Shown here in pieces: positions 10,270 to 18,655 of a DNA stretch of 23,706 bases (within the stretch, counting starts at the first letter, position 1; the number at the start of each line of letters is the position of its first letter). The position numbers were made by a program, and so were the translations under genes. The notes under the pieces are model-generated. The model was not told where the DNA came from. It saw nothing but the letters and a program-made list of their open reading frames with translations, and made no database searches. The stretch spans positions 1 through 23,706 of the forward strand of contig JAWQRM010000360.1 in NCBI GenBank assembly GCA_033557675.1, written 5' to 3'. Source of the DNA: Coptodactyla brooksi. Taxonomy: Eukaryota > Arthropoda > Insecta > Coleoptera > Scarabaeidae.

Positions 10270-10707
10270 GCTCAATTAAAATTAAGCCCGGATGAGAAGC
10301 AGTGTGCAGGTGGATCTGGATGATCTTTAATAAGGTGTGGAAGAAGAGCAAAATACCAACTGCCTGGGAGAAGAACCACATCATGCTAATATACAAAAAA
10401 GGAAACAAAGCTTCAAAGAAAAAAAATAAAGGCAGGACTCTGAACGCAGGTGGATAACGTGTGGAAGGAGAAACAAGTAGCGTTCAGGAAGGAAAGACAA
10501 ACGCAAGATCAAGTCAATATAACAAGAAATGTAATAGCATGAACGAAGCAAGAGTTGCATGTAGTCTCGGGAAAAATATATGGAACTTACTGCAGTAAAT
10601 GTAAGTAAATAAAAAAAACTCAGAGATGTGATCAAAAGCGTATATAAAAAAGTAATAGGAACTGTTGGGGATAGATGGAAAAATATTCAAAGAATTGGAA
10701 GTGGGTA
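10270..10707 (+). pseudogene. Non-LTR retrotransposon reverse transcriptase fragment, second copy
   Basis: Three collinear blocks in three frames follow the usual order of a non-LTR reverse transcriptase. Around 10275-10300 is a remnant of the KxPGPDE block (KLSPDE). At 10323-10412 frame 3 reads IFNKVWKKSKIPTAWEKNHI then MLIYKKGNKA, equivalent to the 'W..a.i.PI.KKGd' block. At 10459-10540 frame 1 reads EKQVAFRKERQTQDQVNITR, the 'QaGFRkgrst.Dqi' block. At 10619-10707 frame 2 reads LRDVIKSVYKKVIGTVGDRW, the helix ahead of the missing RQGC/YxDD region. Stops and frameshifts separate the blocks, and the AFDKV active-site segment is deleted. The preceding 9890-10270 is purine-rich on the plus strand, as expected for the same open frame, but too decayed to read. 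The minus-strand open frames over this area are antisense shadows. Confidence 0.72.
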
Positions 10708-10804
10708 GTTTTTTACACGATTTCACATTTACATGGTTTTTAAAATGCGGGATTTAAAACAGAATAAAAACGTCTGCAGCCATTTTTTAATTCCGTTAGC
10801 TTAG

Positions 10805-10993
10805 CCAATCTAAAAATCGGGATTCCCCATTTTGTATGTACAACCAAACCTTTAGCAGCAGAAAGGTGTACATTATTGTGTTTTTCTGTTCAGAATTTTT
10901 TAAAACTTTATATTTGCTGGTTAGTGATAAACAATTACAGTGTTTCTAGTGTGTTTATAATTTTATTTAAATTTTAGGGGTTTTACCATGCCA
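10805..10993 (+). repeat. Tigger-type leader, solo copy A
   Basis: From CCAATCTAAAAAT (10805-10817) to the ATG at 10988-10990 this matches 11359-11544 in order and spacing. Shared pieces include GATTCCCCATTTT, GTGTTTTTCTGTTCAGAATT, TTTATATTT.CTGG and TTTTACCATGCCA. After the ATG the two diverge at once: here only a Lys/Asn-rich peptide follows and then a stop, with no transposase. It is therefore a solo or truncated leader of the same element family that is still joined to a transposase head at 11539. Confidence 0.75.
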
Positions 10994-11158
10994 AAAAAAC
11001 TTTTAAAAAACCAAAATAATAAAAAAATGAATTTCCATTCGTGCCTGTCATCTTTTTTCAAAAATGTGTAATAATACCCAAACAGTGCAATTTAGAACTG
11101 TATGTATAATAATTAAAGTGACCCTCAAGTCTTATAAGGACTTAAAAAATATCACAAT

Positions 11159-11224
11159 ATATAGGGTGTTCCGTTTAAAAGTCTGAAGTTGAATATTTTT
11201 TAAAATAAACTGAACACCCTGTAT
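11159..11224. mobile_element. 66-bp foldback with 19-bp terminal inverted repeats
   Basis: The left end, ATATAGGGTGTTCCGTTTA (11159-11177), and the right end, TAAACTGAACACCCTGTAT (11206-11224), are inverted copies with 17 of 19 matches, around a 28-bp core. The AGGGTGTTC end resembles short inverted-repeat elements that are frequent in insect genomes. Size and structure suggest a miniature DNA element or the fused ends of one. It separates the two Tigger-type leaders. Confidence 0.6.
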
Positions 11225-11358
11225 ATTCAAAAACTATTTGAAATTGTGAAAAATTCGATGTCATGCAACCTTTATTCGAAGCATTTTTTCTAAAGGGAGC
11301 AATACCAATATATTTCAAGTCATTTTTTCATTACATTAAATTCTGAATTCCATTTATT

Positions 11359-11544
11359 CCAATCTAAAAATGGGGGATTCCCCATTTTTAGAACCTTCTG
11401 TTTATGTGATTAAGTTCAGTAAATCACTGTGTTTTTCTGTTCAGAATTTTTTAAAGCTTTATATTTACTGGAAAGTGAGAAACAATTATAGCTTTTGTAG
11501 CACTTTTATTATTTTATTAGAATTTTAGGAGTTTTACCATGCCA
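11359..11544 (+). repeat. Tigger-type leader, copy B, with kappaB-like palindrome
   Basis: This is the counterpart of 10805-10993 and leads directly into the transposase ATG (11539-11541) in the context TTTTACCATGCCA. It contains a perfect inverted repeat, AAAAATGGGG (11366-11375) with CCCCATTTTT (11380-11389), whose centre reads GGGGATTCCCC, a sequence of the Rel/NF-kappaB site type. Copy A keeps GGGATTCCCC. Whether this is a binding site or just hairpin geometry of an element end cannot be told from sequence alone. Confidence 0.7.
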
Positions 11545-12110
11545 GAAAGACAAAAAATAAATGAAAAGAAAAGTTAATTCTTTACAAAGCAAAATTGAAA
11601 TTTTAGATCGTCTACATAATGGAGAGAGAGTTTATTCTATGAAAGTTTTTATAGTTTATTTTATGAAAGAGTTTATTCTAAATGTTAGTCCAAGAGTTTG
11701 TTCTAAATGTTAGTCTATGAATGAAATCACAATAAAGACAAGAATGAAGACTCATTAGAAAAAGTGTAGCGGCTGAATCTTCTACGAGTATAAGCAGAGC
11801 TTCATACTTCAGAGATGTTGCACTGGAAAATATGGAAAAAGCATTAGTGATATGGCTAGAAGATACCACTCGAAACCGGATTCCAATTGATACCAATACA
11901 ATTACAAATAAGGCTTTGAAGATTTATGCAAAAATTAAGAATCAGCTGCCATGCGTTGGTTTGAAAGATTTAATCAAAGACTGCAGAATCTTAGCATCGT
12001 CAGCATAGATCGTCAGCACGGGACAATGAGGCGAAGTTAAAATGTCATTTATGAACAAGTCGAAAAGATTACTAAAAATTATTTGGTAAGAAAATCTAGT
12101 TATAGATATA
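11539..12110 (+). pseudogene. pogo/Tigger-type (CENP-B-like) transposase, N-terminal remnant
   Basis: From the ATG, MPERQKINEKK is followed after a frameshift by NSLQSKIEILDRLHNGERVY, the psq-like helix-turn-helix found at the start of pogo/Tigger and jerky-type proteins. A tandem repeat then interrupts the frame. At about 11752-11935 the frame reads IRKSVAAESSTSISRASYFR, then ENMEKALVIWLEDTTRNRIP and TNKALKIYAKIKNQ, the start of the CENP-B DNA-binding domain ('le.al..Wi......g.pi....i..kA..i'). A further frameshift leads into MRWFERFNQRLQNLSIV, the 'gW..rFk.Rh' helix, and YEQVEKITKNYL. The DDE catalytic domain (usually a further ~250 residues) is absent. An intact protein would bind terminal repeats and move the element. 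This copy is dead, and no 3' terminus was found. Confidence 0.82.
11629..11719 (+). repeat. Imperfect tandem repeat inside the Tigger transposase
   Basis: Four head-to-tail units start at about 11629, 11653, 11670 and 11695. Units 1 and 2 share AGTTTATT(C/T)TATGAAAG. Units 3 and 4 are 25 bp each and share AGTTT.TTCTAAATGTTAGTC. The repeat lies exactly where the transposase frame breaks, so it is a later local expansion. Confidence 0.75.
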
Positions 12111-12486
12111 CAACTTCATTATCATCAATCGCCACATTTTTCCCTAGTTTGTTTCAAAAAATGCAAAACAAACAAAATTGCCGTTTCACAATTCAGGTAA
12201 TAATAATTAATTAACTATTTAATTCGCTTGCAAATAATCATCGATATTGCAATATTCAAATTCAACACAACGAAACCCACAGATAAAAATTCAGTACAAA
12301 TAAATTTAGGCACCCTTTGAAACTATAATAAACTGATGCTACCCTGATTGCGGGTAAACGCATTATTATATTACTTGCTTAACGGCTAATTTCGGATCTA
12401 TTTTCGCCCGCAATTCACGTTTGCACGCTGGTAGGGCGCAGTGTAACGATAAAAGAATGTTTCAACAGTAACTAATTGTTTGCGAA
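12111..12486. other. No recognisable gene
   Basis: A possible decayed tail of the Tigger transposase to about 12190 is followed by AT-rich sequence. A small GC-richer patch at 12400-12445 precedes the cysteine-rich frame; no promoter element could be assigned with confidence. Confidence 0.3.
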
Positions 12487-12989
12487 GTGTACAAATTGCA
12501 TGCGGTCAATCCATGTCCAGATATAAAAAGCTATGGACACCAAACCAATGAAAAATTAAATTTAACTTTCGTGAGTGGAAAGAAAATGTATACAACACAT
12601 CTTCAGTCTGCCAGAACTTTACAAAATGCAACCCAAATAAGAACGTACCGTGCAAAATTAACATCTTTCGTTTTCAGAGTATAATTACAGACTCCACCAA
12701 TGTTTGATGGGGTTTACATGAATATGGAACTGTATAAATACCGATTGACATAAAATGTGATTGTAGTGAAGTGCATGAACATCAGCTAATACCATACGTA
12801 GATAAAATTAAGTCAAACATTCATCCAATTGTTAGATATGTTTTCAAGACCATGCAAAACAATGCACTAGCCTAATAAATATATGAGGGAAGACCAAATG
12901 TAGAATTTATAAAGGTAGCTTTAGACAAGGCACGTTAATTCATGCAAATACTATATACAAAAGTATGCAGCTTTTGCGGAATGTATTAA
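12487..12989 (+). pseudogene. Unrecognised decayed cysteine-rich reading frame
   Basis: Frame 1 from 12487 reads VYKLHAVNPCPDIKSYGHQT and stays open to about 12600. Coding character then switches to frame 3 and holds that frame for nearly 400 bp with only a few stops. It reads SSVCQNFTKCNPNKNVPCKI (12600-12660), then IPIDIKCDCSEVHEHQLIPY (12738-12797), IKSNIHPIVRYVFKTMQNNA, YEGRPNVEFIKVALDKAR and finally YTKVCSFCGMY before TAA at 12987-12989. In-frame stops are TGA after STNV, TAA after EYGTV, a TAATAA pair after NNALA, and TAA after DKAR. Cysteine spacing (C-x6-C-x7-C…CxC) suggests a secreted, disulphide-bonded protein in the first half, but I do not recognise the family. There is no clear start codon or signal peptide. 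The long, peptide-like frame with sparse stops is what argues against chance. It may be a host gene relic or part of an unidentified element. Confidence 0.45.
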
Positions 12990-13689
12990 ATATTTTCTAT
13001 AAATATAAATGTTACTGTAATATTGGCTTGTAAATTGCATTCTTGAAAAGAGTGCAACTTTGTAGTAAAAACGAATTTTTTAGTTGTCTCAACAGAAAAA
13101 AACACATAAAATTTAACGCAAATTTTATAGAATGATGTGATTATAATTAAAGCTTAGATAACTTCCTTCAAACATCGATGGACCTTCACAAAAAGGTACA
13201 CAAAATGTTACGCTAAAAAGATTTAGATTATTGCAAGGTCCTTGAATCTACTATACAAAACATATTTCATTTGACAGTTGATTGAATAAATGGTTATAAT
13301 TAACGTTAAACTTCATTCAGCTGCCAGTTTTGTTAAAAACATAGTTATGCTATAATTGATTTTAGTTCGTAATTGTAAATAGATATCAAAGGTGTAATTT
13401 ATATATTTAGATATGTCATATTCTCAAAAATAAAGTATTTTCTTTAGAAGCTCATATCCACATTCCACAACTCCGAAAATCTGATCAGTTGATAAGTAAG
13501 CACCTTACATTGTAAAGATAGTTTCAATTAGTTTAATAGATAGTGTAGAGGTTGGCGTTTTCCCATACAGATCAACCGATAAAAATAAGATAGCGTTGTA
13601 ATGTCTAAACCAGACGAGTGAAGAAAGATATTACACAAAATGGATACTACGGGTACGTTTGTTAATTATTGACATCTATATACCGTGTG
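12990..13689. other. Gene-free AT-rich stretch
   Basis: No coding signal or element end was recognised. There is only simple AT-rich sequence up to the GC-richer block that begins near 13690. Confidence 0.4.
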
Positions 13690-13935
13690 GGAAAATCTTA
13701 CTGGTCTCATACGAGATTCACATAACACTCCCACCACGAGCCCGTGCCTCTACTTCAAGAGCTCACTTGATCTACGGCGCGAGTCATGAGAGTATGTACT
13801 CATGTCTGGTTGAAATCGTCTTACGTGCACTTGTTTTTTAACTGCTATCAATAAATGTTCATTCATCTCTTTTCGAACGTTTAAGTTCGACAGACAAACA
13901 AAAATTTCATTATTACTCAAATAAAAGGTCACTTT
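13690..13935 (+). other. GC-richer block with poly(A) signal, possible solo LTR
   Basis: Composition shifts to G+C-rich with several CpGs between about 13690 and 13840. It is followed by CAATAAATGTTC (poly(A)-signal type, near 13850) and TTCGAACGTTTAAGTTCGACAG. This order of U3-like, AATAAA and pyrimidine/CpG-containing tail is what a solo LTR of an insect retrotransposon can look like. However, I could not find TG…CA termini with a target duplication, a primer-binding site, or any gag/pol. The open frames on both strands here (60 codons each) have no motif. Treat as unexplained. Confidence 0.22.
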
Positions 13936-14113
13936 AAAATAAAATAATTCTAATATTTAAAAATAAAACTAAATAAAAGATTCGCCCTAATTTAAAGAGG
14001 CCTCCTATTTCGCCAAACAATACCATAACCCGTCGTAGAAATTTCTCCTCACTCTGGAGAGTATTTCTGGTGTAATTGTTTGATGGGCTTAAATAATTTT
14101 TATTATGATCTCA

Positions 14114-14320
14114 TTAAAATTTTAAGTGACGTTGGCGACAACCTGTCGCACAAATCATCGTTTCGAATACATTGACTAATACGCAACGCGATGTAAGTAG
14201 ACGATTTTCGAAAGCAACTGCGAATAAATTTACAACTTCTACCAAAAAATTGCCGTACAAATACCACCTGATAATTTGAATTCTCTCGGCGGTTGTAAAA
14301 ACGGTTGAGATGTGCGGTCG
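14114..14320 (-). pseudogene. Helix-turn-helix head of a Tc1/mariner-superfamily-like transposase
   Basis: The third minus-strand frame (stop at 14114-14116) reads FTTAERIQIIRWYLYGNFLV, then EVVNLFAVAFENRLLTSRCV and LVNVFETMICATGCRQRH. This matches the pattern of the N-terminal helix-turn-helix domains of insect mariner-like transposases and DUF4817-type proteins: 'aEr.qii.wY..gns...v...fa..fpnr..ps...v..iv.rFe.tG'. The region is distinctly richer in CpG than its flanks, so it is younger or differently constrained. No in-frame ATG and no DDE domain are seen. A TATA box lies about 140 bp upstream. The longer open frame in the same area (14103-14426, minus) is another, Arg-rich frame that I consider a shadow. 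The family call is by pattern only. Confidence 0.5.
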
Positions 14321-14461
14321 TCAAAGCTGTCGAGGTAAGTGCACGATTCGCTAATTGTCGTGCAATCTCCGGGATCACCCGACTCGTCCGCCAATCAGAC
14401 GATGATACGATACCCCTATGCGACAAGATGTATTTTCCAGCACGGTATAATGTGTTCTGGG

Positions 14462-14470
14462 CTATTTATA
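14462..14470 (-). promoter_or_regulatory. Candidate TATA box
   Basis: TATAAATAG on the minus strand is upstream of the helix-turn-helix transposase fragment, at a distance that would allow a short leader. It follows TACACTTTAGTG (minus strand), which could be a TA target plus the start of a terminal inverted repeat, though no matching right end was found. In an AT-rich genome such a match can be chance. Confidence 0.25.
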
Positions 14471-14499
14471 AATCTCAACACTAAAGTGTAGCGGCCGTT

Positions 14500-15458
14500 T
14501 TTTTAAAACAAATTAGTGAGATTCTTAATACATAATTCCTTTTTATCTCTTTAATTAGCTTTAGAGGTCATCGCAAATGTAACAACTGACACACAAACTC
14601 AGTATATCTATAATATTAGTATGTTAAACGGCACATATATCAAACTGCACGAATGGTTCCGGAATTATATGAAATATAAAATACTGCATAGAATATCTAG
14701 ATATTTTATACTAAAAGTTTGATAACATGCAAAGAAAATATTGCTTTATTTATTTCATCTCATTAACATCCAATGCTTTGTGAGGTAACAAATATTTATT
14801 TATTTAGTTTAGAAAATGCTAGTTGTTTCTATTGTAATAGTTTTTATTTTCTCTGATTGTAATTTGAAATAGCAGCACATTTACTTACCCGTAACAGTTC
14901 TTGACAGAATGCGCTACTTTTATATCAACATTTTTTTTTTACTTATAGACAGATATGTTTAATTATACAGCTACACTTGATGTATTTTTACATACTAATT
15001 GGTTAAATTTCAGACAACAGTTAACGCAGATATGACTTTTTGTATACACAATGTCAATTAAACAGTTGAAACAGTTTTTGTTTAAATTGCAGTTGTTGAA
15101 TATCATGAGTCAGTTTAGGTAACTATAAATGTAACTTATAGATGTAATGTATGCTTATGTAACAAGAAACGGTCGACAGATGGTGAGTACAAACTTGTAA
15201 CTTCAAAAGACGTAGGTTGACGTAGATTTCAAAAGCAATTGCAAAATACTTAGACAATAAGAGAAGAAGAATCGTGGTCGAAAAATTAGTCATAGAAGGT
15301 TATAAACAACAAATCATAAAAAAGCTCTTTCGAAGTCATATTTTAGAATGGCAATGAATTGGAAATCGGAAACATTCACGTAGCAACCGCTATGAATAAT
15401 TAGGGGAAATTTTCTGGCGAAACAAACGTCATTTTTAAATGTCGTCCAGCATCTATTC
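14500..15458. other. Gene-free AT-rich stretch
   Basis: No recognisable gene or element on either strand; a poly-T run at about 14931-14940 is the only simple-sequence feature. Confidence 0.4.
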
Positions 15459-15668
15459 CATGGTTTATTTTAATTATATCACTGCCTTCCCATACCTCAA
15501 TAATTAAACAATGTAACCTATAGTAAAAGTTTCAATTTAATTACGGGTATATAATAATAGGTTGACGTATACTGTCTAGACGTTTATGTTTTTATAACAC
15601 ATTGTATGGATTAAGTTATGAAATTAGTCTTTTTAGCTGAAATTTTAACGAAAAGTGTTTGGCATTGT
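15459..15668 (+). repeat. Dispersed repeat of unknown family, copy 1
   Basis: This matches 18383-18655 in the same orientation. Shared landmarks in order are CATGGTTTATTTTAATTAT, AATTAAACA.TGTAACCTAT, AAAAGTTTCAA.TTAATTAC, GACTGTCTAGA.GTTT, ACATTGTATG and TTTTTAGCTGAA.TTT. Copy 1 lacks roughly 60-80 bp present in copy 2 after the first landmark. There is no coding content or terminal inverted repeat, so class is unknown. Confidence 0.75.
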
Positions 15669-16607
15669 CGGAGTCAAATTTTAGAAATAACAAGAAAAAA
15701 GCGACTGTTAAGAATAATTAGGGAAAACTTTTTCTCGAAGAAATCGCCAATTATTTTAATGACAAGCAAGTTAAAGGGAAAATTGTTGAAGCATTGACGG
15801 TGGAAAGCTAAGGAAAAGAACATCTGAAATACTGGATAATGAGAGGGAAATTGTTGAAAAAAACGTACTCTACAAACTTCAACTTTATTATCACATTTTT
15901 CCAAAGATTTTCAATTTAAAACATGCTAAAACAAGACTTTTTGATTTCTTTGGTCATAAAGCTTGGTTCCAGCTTGATGCATGTGTGCATGTAAATTCCC
16001 AACACTTGTGAATTTTTATATTGAAGTTTGAATGCTTAGGCAAATTTAACAAGTGGTTGATTAGTAATGAAGTTTATAACATGAGTGTCCTTCAAAAGTA
16101 TCCATCGATAAAAAATACTTCCATTAATTAAAATCGCAATGATTGGGCTTACGCTCCTAGAGATATCCAGTAAACCAATAAGTGACTTGGTCATCATTAA
16201 CCATATAACACAAAAGGGTATATGATTTTGTAATGCTGAAACGTATATCATTCAATTTCTTTCAATTTACTAGTATACCATTATGCACCAACCACTAAAT
16301 GCACATTTAACATGCGATTAATTACCGAAATATATAACCAGTTTTTAAGTGTTGCCTTGGGAAGTAAAATAAGGTTATAGCAACATTCTCCAGTAATCAA
16401 GTTGGACATGATAAGCTAAATGCGATTAATGTTTTAATATTACGTTGCTGTTCGTTTATATTATAAATGATAATATTGTCTATAAAAAACTCAATAATAT
16501 TTCTTAATTATAGTCTGCGTTTACTGTTTGAGAAAAATAGGTTATATATTATTATTATAAACTACCTGCAACTTTAGTTCATATTGAAGGAGTAGTTGAA
16601 AAATGTA
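15669..16607. other. No recognisable gene
   Basis: Plus-strand sequence at 15700-15880 has a Lys/Glu-rich frame fragment and the minus strand has open frames at 15674-15904 and 16036-16251. None shows a known motif. The homology to the dispersed repeat may continue faintly for a few tens of bases past 15668. Confidence 0.35.
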
Positions 16608-17272
16608 TTGGGTTGTTCGGGAAGTATTTTCGTTTTTTTTCTTCGCAGTTAAAATACGTTAGTTGTATTTTAACCAACCAACTTTATTCTAACCCGTATA
16701 TGCATTATATATTCTGATAGCTGACATTGCAAAGTTTATGCGTCAAAATATTTTGTTCGGTTCTGTGCAATTGTTTTCTTTTTGTAGTTTATGAAACTTG
16801 GAGAATCAAAAAGAGCATTTTCGGCATATTATTTCGGCGTTTTATTTTTCCAAAAATGTAAAAATGTCGTTCAAGCGAGAAAAAAATTATGTGACGTATA
16901 TGGAGAGGATGTGTTGACAGAATGCCAGTACCAAAGCTGGTTTGCAAAATTTTTGCAAAAATGAAAAAAATTTAAAAAACTTTTTGAAATTACTAAATTT
17001 TCAAAATTTCATTTCTGAAATATACTGTTATCAACTGAACAAATTGCATGATTCACTCAAACAGTACCTTCCGATTATTACTCTTTTCTTGTGACTTGGA
17101 TCAGTTTTTTGCCAGCAAGGATGAGTGTGGAATCATGCTACTGCCAGAAAGATGGCAAAAGGTGTTGGACCAAAATGGTAAAAATGTAAATACATAAAAT
17201 ATTTATGCATTCTAAGAGAAGTTCTCTTCATTTTCACCAAACAAGAACGAAATTACTTTCTGAACAACCCAA
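16608..17272 (+). mobile_element. mariner element, internally deleted, copy 1
   Basis: Terminal inverted repeats are visible. The left end begins TTGGGTTGTTCGGGAAGT at 16608; the right end, read inwards on the other strand from 17272, begins TTGGGTTGTTCAGAAAGT. Both sides are flanked by the TA target dinucleotide (16606-16607 and 17273-17274), as for all mariner insertions. At 665 bp the element is about half of a usual 1.3-kb mariner. The transposase is on the plus strand and missing its centre. Precise ends and clean TA duplication make the call firm. The subfamily is not assigned. Confidence 0.92.
16795..17197 (+). pseudogene. mariner transposase remnant (N-terminal HTH and C-terminal tail)
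   Basis: Early residues (QKEHFRHII, one frame) lead by frameshift into KNVVQARKKLCDVYGEDVLT and ECQYQSWFAKFLQK, the first helix-turn-helix of mariner transposases, which binds the terminal repeats. A stop at 16962-16964 follows. Next is degraded A-rich sequence, then TEQIA and FTQT, then a remnant of the third catalytic block (VPSDYYSF, near 17065-17085). The 17093-17197 frame gives LDQFFASKDECGIMLLPERW and QKVLDQNGKNVNT before TAA, the normal mariner C-terminus. The first two catalytic Asp segments are deleted and the reading frame changes several times. It cannot make active enzyme. Confidence 0.88.
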
Positions 17273-17274
17273 TA

Positions 17275-18382
17275 TACATATATTGTGTATCGCTAGTTTA
17301 AGACACGAAATAAACATTTGCAAAATTAAACTACAATAGATAGAATAGTACGATTATTACATATCGCTATGTAGTAAAATATAGGGCTGTCCTCTTTATT
17401 TAATAAATATACTTTGAAGGTTAATATTATACATTTATCAAATATACATCATAACATATTCATTAGTATACACTCATACAGTTGGTGTATGAGTTTTCAA
17501 ACCAAAACCACTATACAATGTTTGAAAAGAACATAGATTGAATATAATCGTAATTAAACAAAGTGTATTACAATATTCACTTAAAGCTTATAATTATACT
17601 TTCATGTTTTTTTAGTTTAGTAATTTTTTATTAAAACTACTAGTGCTATTAACTAAGCGCTATTGAATTGCAATTTAAATTGAAAATGTTTATAGTAATT
17701 ATACAAATTGCTATAATGCTTAATAGATATAATTTTAACACATGTTTTCCAGTGAAAATTGATGAAACACACTATAAAAGAAAGCCTATAGTTTAAAACT
17801 ATTTAAAATTGTTAGTACTTGAGCAATTTTCACGGATTAAATGTATTTGATGTTGATAATTAACGCTATATTACACTTTTCAAAAACAAAATACTTCAAA
17901 AATTATCAGAAATACTTCAGAAATTAAATCAATCAAATTATTATCTCTCTATAAAAACAGAAAGTGATCCTTAATAACGCATAAATGCTAGTATATATAT
18001 CTATAAAACAAAAGGCATAGGAAAGCAGACCATAGAGATTATGCGTTAACGGAAATAATCTATCAATAGCAAAGAAGTAATGTAAGAGAGCAATTTCTAC
18101 ACAAAAGAAATTGATCAAAACATGTGAATGCGTAATGCTTGATTTGCTGAACTAATTCACTTATGAAATGAATATTGAAATAATTATTACCACTACCACT
18201 TTTTGCAAAGTAAAACAAACAATTTTACAAAGTGCATTTACAACACAATATTTTATATTTCACATATTGTAACAAACACGATTTCCCTAGAGTGTTGTTT
18301 AGCTAAATAAGGCATAGTTGCAAGTCTTTATACCAACATAAAACCTTAATTATAAATTATCAATATTTTAAGTGCAGTGTGA
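17275..18382. other. No recognisable gene; one small hairpin
   Basis: AT-rich spacer between mariner copy 1 and the second copy of the dispersed repeat. A 9-bp perfect inverted repeat, ACTCATACA (17472-17480) and TGTATGAGT (17486-17494), has a 5-nt loop. A minus-strand open frame at 17933-18118 is hydrophobic but unrecognised. Confidence 0.4.
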
Positions 18383-18655
18383 CATGGTTTATTTTAATTA
18401 TTTCAGGGAGTCCAATTTTTTAGGCTGAAGCGTGGAGATTAAGCCATTGTCAATCGTGACCAAAACTAACAGCTTAATACATCAACAATTAAACATGTAA
18501 CCTATAATAAAAGTTTCAAGTTAATTACCGGTAATGGGTATAATTTGTTGATGTAGACTGTCTAGATGTTTTTATGTTACATTGTATGTATGACGCTATG
18601 AAGTTTTTAGTGTTTTTAGCTGAAGTTTTAGTAAAAAATGCCTAGTATTTTAGCT
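18383..18655 (+). repeat. Dispersed repeat of unknown family, copy 2
   Basis: The longer of two related copies (see 15459-15668, same strand). It keeps an extra segment, 18405-18487, that includes AGGCTGAAGCGTGGAGATTA and is absent or unrecognisable in copy 1. Divergence of the two copies by substitutions and small indels suggests an old family. No poly(A) tail, inverted ends or coding potential is visible. Confidence 0.75.

Noticed and set aside
9888..10726. Four minus-strand open frames rich in Phe/Leu/Ser
   Set aside because: They are the complement of a purine-rich plus-strand retrotransposon frame and show no motif of their own.
14103..14426. 107-codon Arg-rich minus-strand frame
   Set aside because: A neighbouring frame of the same strand reads the helix-turn-helix pattern; this one has none and is taken as its shadow.
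14462..14520. Pol III type promoter with T-run terminator near 14500
   Set aside because: No proximal element or structured RNA could be recognised; the TATA box is better explained by the transposase fragment.
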